NCBI RefSeq assembly: GCF_030052815.1 | Contig: NC_079504.1 | Location: 55,617,502 to 55,681,501 of the forward strand | Origin: Hevea brasiliensis | Taxonomy: Eukaryota > Streptophyta > Magnoliopsida > Malpighiales > Euphorbiaceae | Length of the DNA stretch: 64,000 nt | Direction: 5' to 3' | Shown here: in pieces, positions 46,810 through 58,054 of the stretch | Numbering within the stretch: the first letter of the stretch is position 1 | How the letters are laid out: every line of letters begins with the position of its first letter | Notes under the pieces: model-generated | Told to the model about the DNA's origin: nothing | The model's input: the letters and a program-made list of their open reading frames with translations, nothing else | Databases searched by the model: none | Made by a program: the position numbers and the translations under genes

Positions 46810-46901
46810 ATCCCCCATACACATTCATGCACCGATAGGTATCCATACATGCAAATATTCATATGTAAACAACAATTTACTCTCATACTCTTCTTAAGTT
46901 T

Positions 46902-47470
46902 GATTAAATCTACAATTTAATTTATATAATTAAATAATTAAATAATTTAGTCTTAAATGTTTTAATAAATTTATAAATTAATTTCTATTATTAAAATTTT
47001 AATTAAGTTATTATCAATTCTAGCAAAAATAATTAAAATACCATTAACTCTATTTTTAATCTGAAAACATTTTAGTTTTTGAAATTTTCTCTTATTGACA
47101 ATTTTATTTTTGAAATTTCGTTAAATATACAACTGAGTCCTTATTTTTAATAATTTAAATTTAAATTATTTTAATTTAATGATGCCACATTTTAAAAACA
47201 TTATGTCTAAATTGTTAATAAAGCAAAGTCTCAGTGGCTAAATTGGTAAGAAAATAAAATTTAGAGATTAAATTATTTAGATATATATTAAAAATAAAGT
47301 TAATGACATTTTAATATTTTTGTTAGAATTAACGGTGAATTAATTAGAATTTCAACGACAATAACTTACTTGTAGATTTATTAAAAGGTCAATAATCAAA
47401 TTGTTTAATTTTAAAACCACAAGAACTAAATTGTATAACCAAATCTCAGAGACTAAATTATAATTTATCC
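46902..47470. mobile_element. Non-autonomous element with ~180-bp terminal inverted repeats
   Basis: The left arm (46902-47068, ending CATTAACTCTATTTTTAAT) is matched in reverse by 47290-47470, whose reverse reads GGATAAATTATAATTTAG.. and CATTAACTTTATTTTTAAT. Arms are diverged but colinear over about 170 bp with a short AT-rich centre. Long TIRs and no coding suggest a MULE-type MITE. No clear target duplication. Confidence 0.5.
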
Positions 47471-47570
47471 ATATTTATACAACTTTTTTTTTCTCTATTT
47501 TTAGTTTCTCATCTTAATTTGCAAAAACTCTTGAAAGAAATTATGAGATTAATATGTAGTTTTCAACATT

Positions 47571-47990
47571 AAAACATGCGACTGCTTGGGCTTTCTACCA
47601 GGGTCTGAAGCTTGCTAAGGAGATGGATTTGCCACGTGTTGTGGTAGTGTGACAATGAAGGGGTTGTCTCCATGGTCAAGGGTTCCACGTTTCCTTTGGG
47701 AAGTTGTTTATCTCTTGTTAACTCGATACGTGAACGTGATCTCCTTTAGTCAACTTGGGATATTAACGGGCGCCATGTTTATAGAGAAGGCTAACTTTTC
47801 TGCGGACTAGTTTAGCTGCCCATGCGAAAAAACTTTAGTCTGGCACCCACGTGCTTAAGGGTCCTCCAACGGGAATTTTGCCTTTGCTTCTTCATGATTG
47901 AGTGGGTGTCGAGTACATTCGTTAGCTGTTGCTTGGGTTTCTTTTTCTTAGCTTTCCTCCACCATTATTATCCAAAAAAAAAAAGCTACG
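47571..47990 (+). pseudogene. RNase H-like (RVT_3 type) fragment of a dead LINE
   Basis: Frames read ATAWAFYQGLKLAKEMDLPR, then after stops and frameshifts GVVSMVKGS-like and SLAPTCLRVLQ / LAAHAKK-like segments. This is the layout of the plant RNase H-like domain at the C-terminus of many non-LTR retrotransposon proteins (AW.G...A...G...V..D..). Several stops and shifts are present; a poly-A run at about 47978-47988 may be the tail. Confidence 0.45.
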
Positions 47991-48649
47991 GCTTGGTTGA
48001 TGATTACGGGTAATTTATGATCTAGTGTTTAATTTGACTAAATGCACAAATTAACTCGTAACTTTTAATAAAAAAAAAATTTTAATAGCACTCTTAACTT
48101 TAAAACATCCTATTTTTTCTTGAACTTTTATAATTTAATAAATTAATTTAAGAATATCAAATACATAATTTAACCTCTAACCTTTATCATGAGCGATTAG
48201 TGGCGCCTTTAATTAGTTCAATTTCTTCTTTAATTTTAATGCTAACGCTAAGGAGGATCACAAGATTAACTTAATTTCAAGATATGCATCAGAATACTAT
48301 TGGACCTTTCAAGTAAAAATCAGCAGTTAAAATATGCATTCGACTGTTTAACTTAGTAGTTTCTTATCATAAGAAATTGATTGATTATGAGTACCCATTT
48401 ATGGTGGTTTTTTCGATTTTATAAATGGTGTGCAATATTCATATATAAGTGAGAAAAAGTTAATCAAATTAAGCAATTAGTTCTCCAAAATTTAAAAATT
48501 AAAACGATAAATAGTTTTTAGTTGTCAGAAATAAAAACAATCAAGAATAAGAAAACGTTACCCAGCAGAGCACAAGTTTTTAATTTTTTATCTTTATCAA
48601 TTTATGAATAATTGTATTCAAAAAATTTTAACAAAATAGGCAAATAATA

Positions 48650-49065
48650 ACAGTCTTATTCAGTAATATTAGCTGTTACAATTTTTTTAGCTGTTTTAAC
48701 AGTTGTTTACTATTTTACTAATCGTTAGCCATTTTTATAGTAATTTAAAGTAAAAGTATTCAATAAAAATAGCTATTAAATTAGCTGTTAAATGTAAAAA
48801 TAGTAGTATCATCTTATTGACTCTGGTTAAAATGTTTTCTCAACCTCTAATAGTTAAGGGTAATTTTTTTACCCTATTCAATAATATTAATTTTTTAGTA
48901 ACTATTAACTGTTTTAGTGATTATCAATTTTAGTAGCCGTTAATAATTGTAAAATAGTTTATAAATTAGTTATTAAATGTAAAAATAGCGATATATATTA
49001 TTGACTCTAACGGCCAAGCCCTAATCAAAATGCTTCTCAACTTCTAAAAGTTAAGAGTAAGGGTA
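48650..49065. repeat. Degenerate ~220-bp tandem duplication
   Basis: Two copies (about 48655-48870 and 48885-49062) each run from TATTCA(G/A)TAATATTA, through TTAAATGTAAAAATAG and TTATTGACTCT, to TCTCAAC(C/T)TCTAA.AGTTAAG. Function unknown; it is probably a decayed MITE dimer. Confidence 0.55.
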
Positions 49066-49093
49066 GAGCCGCTTCTTGTTGATTGGGTCAATT

Positions 49094-49096
<3 letters not shown>

Positions 49097-49169
<73 letters not shown>
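49097..49169. repeat. (AT)n microsatellite
   Basis: About 36 uninterrupted AT repeats. Confidence 0.97.
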
Positions 49170-49173
<4 letters not shown>

Positions 49174-49417
49174 TTAAATTTGAATATTTTATAACTACAT
49201 ATTTTATTTACTAATAATATAGATATAAGAAGAGAACTATTTTTAATGTGCAATCACCATTTTAGTATTTGATGTATTATAATAATTATAAAATGTCTGG
49301 ATTATTAAATTTTAGTTTTTGATATTAATTTTTTATTTACAATTAATTAATTTATTTTAAAATTTAATTATGATTAAAAATTTAATATATTAGGATATAT
49401 ATTATTTTAAAAAAAAA

Positions 49418-49507
<90 letters not shown>

Positions 49508-49508
49508 T
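49418..49508. repeat. (ATT)n microsatellite
   Basis: About 30 uninterrupted ATT repeats. Confidence 0.97.
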
Positions 49509-50303
49509 GTCTTATTTCTTCTAATTATTTTTTTAGAACTGTTTTTTTAGATATAATGCTACTAAATTTAAACATCAGCCGAAAGTCTATTATTTGTCTT
49601 TCTAATACAAATTATAATTATTTACAATAATGTTAATAGGTGATGATAAAATTAATGGTCATATCAACTCCATGTATTGCTTTGTGAAGAGAATTATAAC
49701 ATTAATCAAGAATTTTTTTTTAAATTATTTACAGTAATATTTTTATATCAAGGATAATATTAAATTTTCAATTATAACAAGAAATTATTATTTTATAAAA
49801 TTATTATTTTTACTTTATAATTATTATATACTAAAAAATAAAATATTTTAACCTCACTAATTTAATTTTCTGATCCGCTATAGTTAGGACGAATAACCAT
49901 TTATGAATTACTCTATCAACCTTTAAACGCTAGTATACTGTGTGATCAAATAATATAAATAAGAGAGATGATATTTTAATTAGAATTAAAATACTAAATA
50001 TTATTTTAAAAATTATTGACGAACAAAACTTTCATTAATTATTCCATTGATCTCTAAAAAATAATATAAATGTTATACTATTAAATAATATAAATATAAA
50101 AATTAATATCTTAATTAAGATTAAAACACTAAATACTATATAAATCAATTGCGGACAAGGTGAAGGGCCAACATATACTGATACAGCTAGTGAAAAATAA
50201 GCTTTTGTCAATTCAGATTCTAAAAAGTAACTTTCTTAAGGCCCCACAATGGTTGCTTATAACGACAATGACAAGAAGCTTATTTCATATTTGTTTTTTT
50301 TAA
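49509..50303. other. AT-rich spacer, no gene seen
   Basis: No open frame with recognisable content. The last nine bases (50295-50303, TTTTTTTAA) are the left target duplication of the MULE. Confidence 0.6.
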
Positions 50304-50537
50304 GGGGAATTTGCCAAAAAAACCTTATACTTTCAGAATTTTTTCAATTATATCTTATACTTCTAAAACTACCAATTAAACCCTATACTTTGAGAATTAT
50401 AAAATCTATGCCCTGCCGTTAGGCACCCCGTTAGTGGAGTAACAAAAATGCCATGCGGCTGCAATGTCACACCACGTTAGTCCATCTGCTAAGCCAAATG
50501 AGAAACCTCTAAAATTCCCCTAAAATGAATCCCTAAA
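50304..50537 (+). repeat. MULE left terminal inverted repeat
   Basis: Pairs with 55549-55782. It includes AT-rich ACTTTCAGAA and ACTTTGAGAATT stretches, then a GC-richer part (CGTTAGGCACCCCGTTAGTG) and ends near TGAATCCCTAAA. Confidence 0.92.
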
Positions 50538-50901
50538 TAAGCACTAAAATAGTTCCTTAATACCAACCTACGTGAGACTCCCTTTCTCATTTATATCCTC
50601 ATTAGTATTTAAAATCCCTAATTAAGCTAGCTGAGAATCACATTGTGTCAGGGAAGAGAAAGTGGTCCCTTGGGTTGTCTCCTTCAATTGCCGAAAGGAG
50701 AATAAAGTATTCAATCCAAATTCTGACTCCATTGATAAACTTGAGTGATACCCATAGCAGATTCGAGGGTTTTGTATGGTTATTCGAGGTATGTTTACTG
50801 TTCCCTATAACGCTAACATCTTTGCATGTGCATGCATAGAAATAGTGATCTTTCTATATTGAGTATGGTTTCGATTTGTTTCTGTTTGTGCATGATATAA
50901 G

Positions 50902-53900
50902 ATGGTGTATGTGTCTTTACTGATTCACCATGGTGGAACTTTGTGGGATGGGGATGCTAGCTTTGAATAGGAGGGTGGTGAGGTGCATTATTAGGAAGAC
51001 ATTGATGTAGATATGATTAGCTGTCTTGATATAGAGGAGTTAAAAAAACTAGGATATGGTTAGGTAACAAAATTGGCATATTTTATGCCTAGTGACAGTG
51101 ATGTTTTAGAGAGGGTTAAATGTGATGATAACGGGGATAACCATTTGTATGTTAAGGCTTTAGAAGGGCAAGATTCAGAGGGTGAAAACCAGCCTGGCAT
51201 TAATATTGGAGGTATACAAGGTACACCACAATCAAAGCTAAATGAAAATGATGCCATTAGTCTTAACTATGAAATGCTTGATTCAGATGATAATGTATTG
51301 GGTGATAATGAAAATAATGTTGAAAAATGCACTTCTGTTGACCTTGCTGAAAAATGTCCTATTGCTAATGATGATAACAATGAGGATTCAAATTATGATC
51401 CTAATGCAAATAGGGTGTTAACTGGTGATGATGAATTGGAGAATGAAGCTTTTGATGACTATGTAACTGATGATAGTGAGTTTCAGCCAGTTAGGAAGGA
51501 TAGGAAGAAAAAAACTGCTAGTGATAATGTAGTTAGTGTTACTGATATACATGAAGTCCCTATACTAGTTTTTGATGACATGGTTAATAAAGATATTCCA
51601 AGTAACCTTAGTTTGCCATCTGAATTTGATTTAGATGATTTGTCCCACACCCAAGCCCCAAGTGATGAAGATGACTTTGAAGAGCACATGAGGAAGAAGA
51701 GAGGGAATATTCTATATGACCCAGAGTGTGATCATGCATAGCTTGAATTTGTAGTTGGGATGAAGTTTGTTGATAGCAAGCAATGTAAAGAGGCAATCCA
51801 GAAATATGCCATTTGTAATGGTTTTAATGTGAGGATTATCAAGAGTGAGAAGAAAAGACTTGGTGCAAGGTGTAAGGATGGTTGTGATTAAAGAGGGTAT
51901 GGCAGTCTTGCTCAAGATGAACATACCTTTGTAATCAAAACCCTCACAAATGAGCATAAGTGCTATAGATCCCTTACAAATAGACAAGAAAATTCTAAGT
52001 GGATTGCAAGAGAGTTTTTAGAAAAAATTAGGGCAAAGCCTAATTTGGAGATCAAAGATATGCAAGCTATTTTGAAAGACAAATATTCACTACCAATAAG
52101 CATGAGTCAGCTATATAGAGGGAAGTGGAAAGCATTGAATTGGCTTAGAGGGTCCCTTTAACAACATTATGCCTTACTTAGGTCTTACAAGACAGAGCTT
52201 ATAAAGAATGATAGAGAGGGGAGGTTTGAGCTTTGTGTTGATACTGACCAAGCACCCATGAAACCAGTCTTCAAGAGATTCTATGTTGGGTTTAGTGCTT
52301 TGAGAAAGGGCTTTTTGGTAGGATGTAGATATTTTCTGGGGTTTGATGGTACTTTTATGAATACCATCTTAGGTGGGTGTTTATTAGTTGTTGTGGGCAA
52401 GGATGAGAATGATCAAATGTTCCTTGTTGCATGGGCTATTGTAAAGGGGGGAAAAGAGAAACATGGCTTTGGTTCCTAACACTTTTGTTTCAAGAGTTCA
52501 ACATTGGAGATGGCACTAGATGGACTTTTATCAGTGACTAACAAAAGGTAAATAATCCTACTATTTGCCATTAATTAACATTATGTTTTGTGTATATTTG
52601 ATTCTAATATAAATTGGTTTTCATTCTTTTTATGTCAGGGTCTATAAATGCAATTTACCAGTTGACACCTAAGGCTGAGCACAGAAATTGTGCTAAACTC
52701 ATTTGGGCCAATTGGAAGAAGATACATAGAGGAGAAAAATACAAGAAACTATTTTGGGGTGCTACATATGCTACTGAGTTTCAAACAAAAATAGATGAGA
52801 TAAATGGTGAATCAAAAGCTGCCTTTAAAGATTTCATGTCGCAGGATCCTTATAAGTTTTGTAATCAAGCATTGGGATAATGACCCGGACAGACACAGTT
52901 GAGAACAATATATGTGAGTGTTTCAATTCTTTTATTAGCAATCCTAGGACACTGCCTATAATAGATATGCTTAAGGATATTAGGTCAATGTTGATGGAAA
53001 GAATGCACAAGAATTTAGCACTAATGAGAAGTAAGACTGATGTTATATGTCCAAGGATAAGGAAGAAGTTAGAGACAAATAGGAAATTAACATCATTATG
53101 CTCACTGAAACCAGCTGTTGGGGACACATTTGAGGTCATGATAAAAAATGATAGATATGTTGTAGACCTAGTTAAAAAAACACTGCAGTTGTAGGGAATG
53201 GGATTTAACAGGGATTCCCTATCATCATGCTTGTGCCTATATTCATTACATGAGACAAGACACTGTTAATTATGTTGATAAAGTGTATTCCATTGAGACA
53301 TATATTCAAACTTACACCAATGCCTTGAGACCACTAAATGGGAGGAAAATGTAGCCCACTGTTGAGGGATGGCCAATTCAGCTACCACCAATAAAAAAGA
53401 TGCTTGGGAGGCCAAACAAAATCAAGGAAGAAGATCCCTCTGAAGGCAATGCTTCGCAGAAAAGTGTGACTAATAGATTACCTAGGAGTGGGTTGAAGAT
53501 GAAATGCAATGGGCATAATATCAGGACATGTAAAAATCCAAGGAACACTGCATCTGACAGCAACACTGCACCAGTAAGCATAAATATATTCATTATAATA
53601 CATGATTATATATTTATTACATAGTAAGAATTAATCATATCACTACTTCACTTTGTAGAAAAAGAGAGGTAGACAACCACTTGAAGGCCTGCAACACCAA
53701 GAGACTTGCCTGATACATTAAGGAGGAGAAGTAAAAAAACCAGACCTAGTGCCAGTACAAGTGATAAATGGTGAAATGGCATTGAATTAAAGAAGAAAGG
53801 TAATGTATTATTATATAACATAGAAAAATATAAGATTAACCCTATTTTATTATTAAGAGCGAAAGAGAATATGTTAATTTTGATTGTAGGTGAGACAAGG

Positions 53901-54263
53901 CTTTGGAGTCAGGATATTTGATGACACTGGTAATAGGTATTATAGGGTAAGAATTAATATCCCTTTGATTATGATCATGGTGTTTGGAAAAAAACACATG
54001 TTGATGAATTACTGCAATGGCAGATGCCAAGACAAGTGCAGCATGTCACTGATGTTAGACAGATGCAGAATTCAAGGGATGTACCCAAAAATTCAAGAAG
54101 AAGAACAAGAGGTGGGAGAGGTTTCAGAGGTGGCATTGATGCAAGGGGTGGCATGGCAGGAAGAGGAGGCATGGCAGGAAGAGGTGAGGCCATTGGAGAG
54201 CAAGACCATAGAATTATAGGCAATCAAATATCAGTAATAACTAAGAATAAAACTCCAAATTGA
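50902..54263 (+). pseudogene. MULE transposase pseudogene (MURA-like)
   Basis: Would cut and paste the element by a DDE mechanism. N-terminal PB1-like/MULE segment from about 50902 (MVYVSLLIHHGG), acidic linker open at 51073-51741, MuDR-type DNA-binding domain at about 51742-52150 (GMKFVDSKQCKEAIQKYAI, NSKWIAREFLEKIRAKPN), MULE catalytic core with the three expected acidic residues (GFDGTF near 52340; ISD near 52525; ECFNSF near 52912), SWIM zinc finger near 53180-53240, a DNA-binding knuckle remnant near 53495-53540 and a basic RGG-rich C-terminus (to 54263). Probable introns at 52548-52638, 53574-53658 and 53800-53889, all GT..AG. Lesions: stops near 50967, 50988, 51061, 51739, 51890, 52158 and 52477, and shifts near 52646, 52880 and 53184. 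The SWIM third Cys is Tyr (PYHHAC). Confidence 0.92.
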
Positions 54264-54814
54264 TGGTTTTCATGACAGCTAGTGATATTTATTTTGTTAA
54301 ATGAACATGTTTTAGTGATATTATGCTCGTTAGAATACAGTTCTAAGCTTGTAAATGGCTCATATTTTGTGTAATCATATATTGGAATGATCAAATGTTA
54401 AGATATTGTGGAAATATTTTGTTTAGGTTGTACATGCTACTTTTAAATTGACTAAAAGTTCAATGATGAGATCAGCTTCAATTATATTCCAATTATTAAT
54501 CAGAATATTCTACTCTCTAATTAGGTTCATTAACAGCTTGTAATAGGTAGATAAGAAGGTATTTTTCGTCTTCCTACAGAATAAGCAATATTGCTTTTTG
54601 CACATTCTAACCTTGATAAAAAGGCATTTCTTCAAATATCCAAACTACAACAATATATTTTCCAAAATAAGCATCCAAATATAAGTTTAATGAAATCACA
54701 TATCCAAAATAAGCATCTTCAAACACAGTAGTATATATGCCAACATAAGACAAACATTTACATTTTCATTGATGTAATAGAAAAGACAAAATTTACAACA
54801 TTTTGGCATACTAT
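54264..54814. other. MULE intergenic region between the convergent genes
   Basis: AT-rich, no open frame. It presumably holds both 3' ends; AATAAAA-type signals on either strand are too common here to choose one. Confidence 0.5.
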
Positions 54815-55382
54815 TCAAGCCAACATAAACAACCCAATACCACTATCATTTGTGACATTAATTTTCAAATAGCCTACAAACATGACTAACAGAATAACTA
54901 TTACAAATGCATAAAACAGGATCATCTTTTGCTGGTTCAACACTTTCTTCACTTCAAGCAGCTCACTTTCATACATTTTTTTTTGACTTTGATAACACTT
55001 CAACTTTATTTTTCAATTCAGTACTAAGTAATTCCAAGTGTTTACACTTCTCTTTCATCAGTGCCAATCATTCAGTCATAGTGTTATTTAGCTCCTCCAA
55101 TCCTTTAACTTTCTCCTTGAATGTATTTCTCTGTCTCAACAAATAAGTAAGGATTTTCTTCTCATAGCCATGAGACGGAGGATCATACCATTGGAAGAAG
55201 TTGCAATCATTCCCCCTGTTAGAAATACCCAAAACTGTGTCAATGTCTTGTTCATCCAAAACTATCCAAAATAATCATGCATTAAGACTTACCTCCCAAT
55301 ATCCACATCTGAAAAACCTTCTCCCTAGATTAGCCAATGTCCATGATGTATAGATTGAAGCTCTCAATCCATGTTTGCACAT
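54815..55382 (-). pseudogene. MULE second gene: GRF zinc finger + coiled coil + C-terminal membrane segment
   Basis: Minus strand. Exon 1 (55382-55293) reads MCKHGLRASIYTSWT, then LGRRFFRCGYWE. A probable intron (55292-55216, GTAAGT..AACAG) follows. Exon 2 gives GNDCNFFQWYDPPSHGY. Cys and His of the GRF-type zinc finger (C-H-G..GRRFFxC..CxFFxW) are all present. A lysine/glutamate-rich heptad-like region follows (FKEKVKGLEELNNTMTE..LLEVKKVLNQQK), then a membrane segment (MILFYAFVIVILLVMFVGYL) and a short tail ending at 54815. Breaks: a one-base mismatch of phase at the GGGG of exon 2, TGA near 55068 and a one-base slip in a run of nine A near 55000. The true start may lie upstream (FGSEILPPQSEDVSSDAIV is open). 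Plant genomes have many such GRF/TM proteins of unknown role. Its place inside the TIRs makes it a MULE gene or a captured host gene. Confidence 0.82.
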
Positions 55383-55548
55383 CACGATTGCATCACTAGA
55401 AACATCTTCACTTTGAGGAGGCAAAATTTCACTTCCGAACAATATTGCATTAACTAGAGATCACACTTTCTCCAACTTTGATGAGCAAATTGAAGAAGCA
55501 TGTGTTCGGCTTAAAGGGAGGAGAACGGAAAGGAGAACATAGTTACTT

Positions 55549-55782
55549 TTAGGGATTCATTTTAGAGGTATTTTAAGGATTTCTCATTTGGCTTAGTAGA
55601 TGGGCTGACGTGGCATAACTTGGCAGCCACGTGACATTTTCGTTACTCCACTAATGGGGTGCCTAACGGCAAGGCATAGGTTTCATAATTCTCAAAGTAC
55701 AGGATTTTATTGGTAAATTTAGAAAGTATAGGATATAATTAAAAAAATTCTGAAAGTACAAGATTTTTTTAGCAATTTCCCC
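55549..55782 (-). repeat. MULE right terminal inverted repeat
   Basis: Reverse complement of 50304-50537 with scattered differences. Followed by the TSD TTCTTTTAA (55783-55791). Confidence 0.92.
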
Positions 55783-55791
55783 TTCTTTTAA

Positions 55792-56929
55792 CGATAAAGA
55801 GCAAATATATCATTTTCATTGCTTCACTAAAAAAAAATAATTAAAAAAAATAACATTAATTACATTTGTTTAAAATACTTGCTCTTAAAAACAAAGAAAA
55901 ATAGCAGAAGAAAAGAGTTCAACTTAGCTTTAACTCCATTTTCTGACGATCCAACAAAATCCTCAACTGTTTAAACATGCCTAATGGTTTTATCCGTCTA
56001 GTTTGACCATACCAGTGATTTTCTTCATCTCATTGCCCTTCCAAGAGGAGTGTCAAAATAATAAAACATAAAAAGAAATCTTATTATTTAGTCCTTAAAT
56101 TTTATTATTAATTATTATTTAGTTCTTATATTTTAAAAATTAAATGATTTAATCTTTAATTTTTATTTCTATTAAAATTGAAGGTCCTTCCATCCAATTA
56201 AAAGTAATCTATCGTTAGTTTGAAGTGAAAAGACTAATTTACCCTTTATTTAGTAATAGAATAAATCTCTAAAATTAAAAAGAACAAAAACGGGAAAAAT
56301 AACATAAGAACCCACAAGGATCCAGAAAACAGAGCTACTGTCCCTTTTCATCCAACAATGCAAAAATTAAATGGGAGAAGAGAGAGAGGGACACTGGCCG
56401 TCTATCACCACCACCTGTTCCTCCGATATCAGTGGCTGTCCACAAACATTTCTCCCTAGCTGTCCATGCAATCGTTGTCCATTAGACTATGTAGCACAAA
56501 AATAAAAACATAGATACGGAGAACGTGAAAACAGACGCAAAGAATTTAAAAAATATATATAAAAAAACAACGTTAAAAAATGCATATATAAATTAACATA
56601 AAATAATAGATTGTTCTTGAATCTATTTCAATATAAAATTATTAAGACAAATCTAAATTAATTATTTGATTAATTAATTAAACTATTTATATATTTATAA
56701 TTATAAATAATTAAAAAAATAAATATATAGAATAAATTAAAATTAATCAAAGTGATTTTATCACTATTTCTTTTTTTGATATTAAAGGGCTAAAGCAAAG
56801 CATATTTTAAAAATATATAATGTAAAATTAAATAAATAAAATTAATAACTATATTTCCTAAAAAAAAAATTAATAACTATTTAAATAACATGGGCATGGG
56901 TATTAATCTCACAACGCAATTGCTGATAT
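55792..56929. other. AT-rich intergenic, nothing definite
   Basis: Includes a TTATTTAGTCCTTAAATTT-like stretch near 56090 that resembles one end of a MITE, and a small GC-richer patch at 56330-56470 with no open frame of note. Confidence 0.5.
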
Positions 56930-57276
56930 AGCAAACAGAGCCCATGATGGAAGGGAGGTAGAGCATAAGCAACATACATGACGAGCCCTCAAATATCCGC
57001 CGCGAGTAATCACCGCCAAACACCTCCAGTCGCTTGCTCTATCAGCGCCAGGTACTCTTCTTCTTCTTCTTGTGGTTCACTTTAGGTTTTTATTTTTATT
57101 TTCTTTTTTTTTTCTAAAGAAACACATGTCTAGCAAAGGAATTGTGTTTTCGATTTTCAGAAATTGCGGAAACGGCATGAAGACGTGTCGAAACTGTTCT
57201 CATGTTTTCCACAAAGAAACATTTCCGAAATGGGGAAACGCAGCCCCCATCGCATTTTCATGCTTCGCAGACATTA
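56930..57276 (+). other. Possible 5' exon and first intron of an unidentified plus-strand gene
   Basis: A GC-rich island (CGAGCCCTC..CCGCCGCGAG..CAGCGCCAG) is followed at 57053 by GTACTCTTCTTC and a long T-rich tract, which looks like a non-coding first exon with a 5'UTR intron. An open frame 57072-57317 (CGNGMKTCRNCSHVF) runs into the MITE and is not convincing. No downstream coding exon was recognised before 60.7 kb, so this may be a promoter relic. Confidence 0.22.
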
Positions 57277-58051
57277 GGGAGTGTTTGGTTCACCTGTTGA
57301 GTGCAGCTAATAGCTGATACACCCAAACAAGTGAACTAGAATATTTGACAAGCTTAAAAAAATAAAACTGATAACTGATGGACAACTGATATGATACCCA
57401 TCAGCTGCAATTTGTATTAGCTCTATTTTTAGAACTGTTTCTTAATTTTATTTTTTATTTTAACCATATTATCCTTTTTTATTTAACTTAAAAATTAATA
57501 TTATTAATACTTTTATCTTTTTTATTTATAATTTTAACATTTTAATTAACGTATTTTAATTTTGTTAAAATATTTTTATTAATAATATAAAATGTAAAAT
57601 ATTTATTTATATCTAAATACTTAAAATTAATTATAAATTTTTTTATTAACAATAATAATTACTTTATTATTTTATTTATATTTTTAAAATTATTTAATTT
57701 TTTTTAAATAATTATTTTTTAATTTCAATAATAAAATAAATGATATTATACGATAGATTAATAATTATATATTTATTTTAATAATGTAATAAATAATATA
57801 ATATATTAATTTAATAATTATATATTTAATTTAATAATAAAATAAATAATATAATATAATAAATTTATAATTTTATATTTATTTAAATAATAAAATAAAT
57901 TATATGATATATACTCTTATTAATCCTTTCACATATCAACAGCAACAGCTAAATATAATTTTACCAAACACTTAATATAAATCAGCTATCATCACCTATT
58001 AACTAACAATAACAGCTATCAACTGTATTCAACAGTTAAACCAAACAAGTC
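57277..58051. mobile_element. Tourist-like (PIF/Harbinger) MITE, 775 bp
   Basis: Ends GGGAGTGTTTGGTTCACCTG and, reversed, GACTTGTTTGGTTTAACTG; the match continues for about 40 bp. It is flanked by the TTA duplication (57274-57276 and 58052-58054) characteristic of PIF/Harbinger. The centre is AT-rich and non-coding. Confidence 0.82.
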
Positions 58052-58054
58052 TTA

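Larger units (their letters stand above)
50304..55782. mobile_element. Mutator-like element (MULE) with two convergent genes
   Basis: 5479 bp bounded by inverted repeats that begin GGGGAATTTGCC (left) and GGGGAAATTGCT (reverse of right end) and extend about 234 bp. Flanks are TTTTTTTAA (50295-50303) and TTCTTTTAA (55783-55791), a 9-bp duplication with one mismatch. A 9-bp TSD and long TIRs are diagnostic of Mutator elements. Inside are a plus-strand transposase pseudogene and a minus-strand GRF zinc-finger gene converging on it, an arrangement like maize MuDR (mudrA and mudrB read inward from the TIRs). Confidence 0.93.

Noticed and set aside
49044..49253. Open frame with a long Tyr-Ile repeat
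   Set aside because: It is the translation of the (AT)n microsatellite.
54815..55382. The MULE minus-strand gene as a homologue of maize mudrB
   Set aside because: The position is alike, but the GRF zinc finger and membrane helix are not, to my knowledge, features of mudrB. Only the architecture is compared.
57072..57317. 81-codon frame with CGNGMKTCRNCSHVFHKE as a zinc-finger gene
   Set aside because: The Cys spacing fits no family I recognise, the frame runs into the Tourist-like MITE, and the region reads better as a T-rich first intron.
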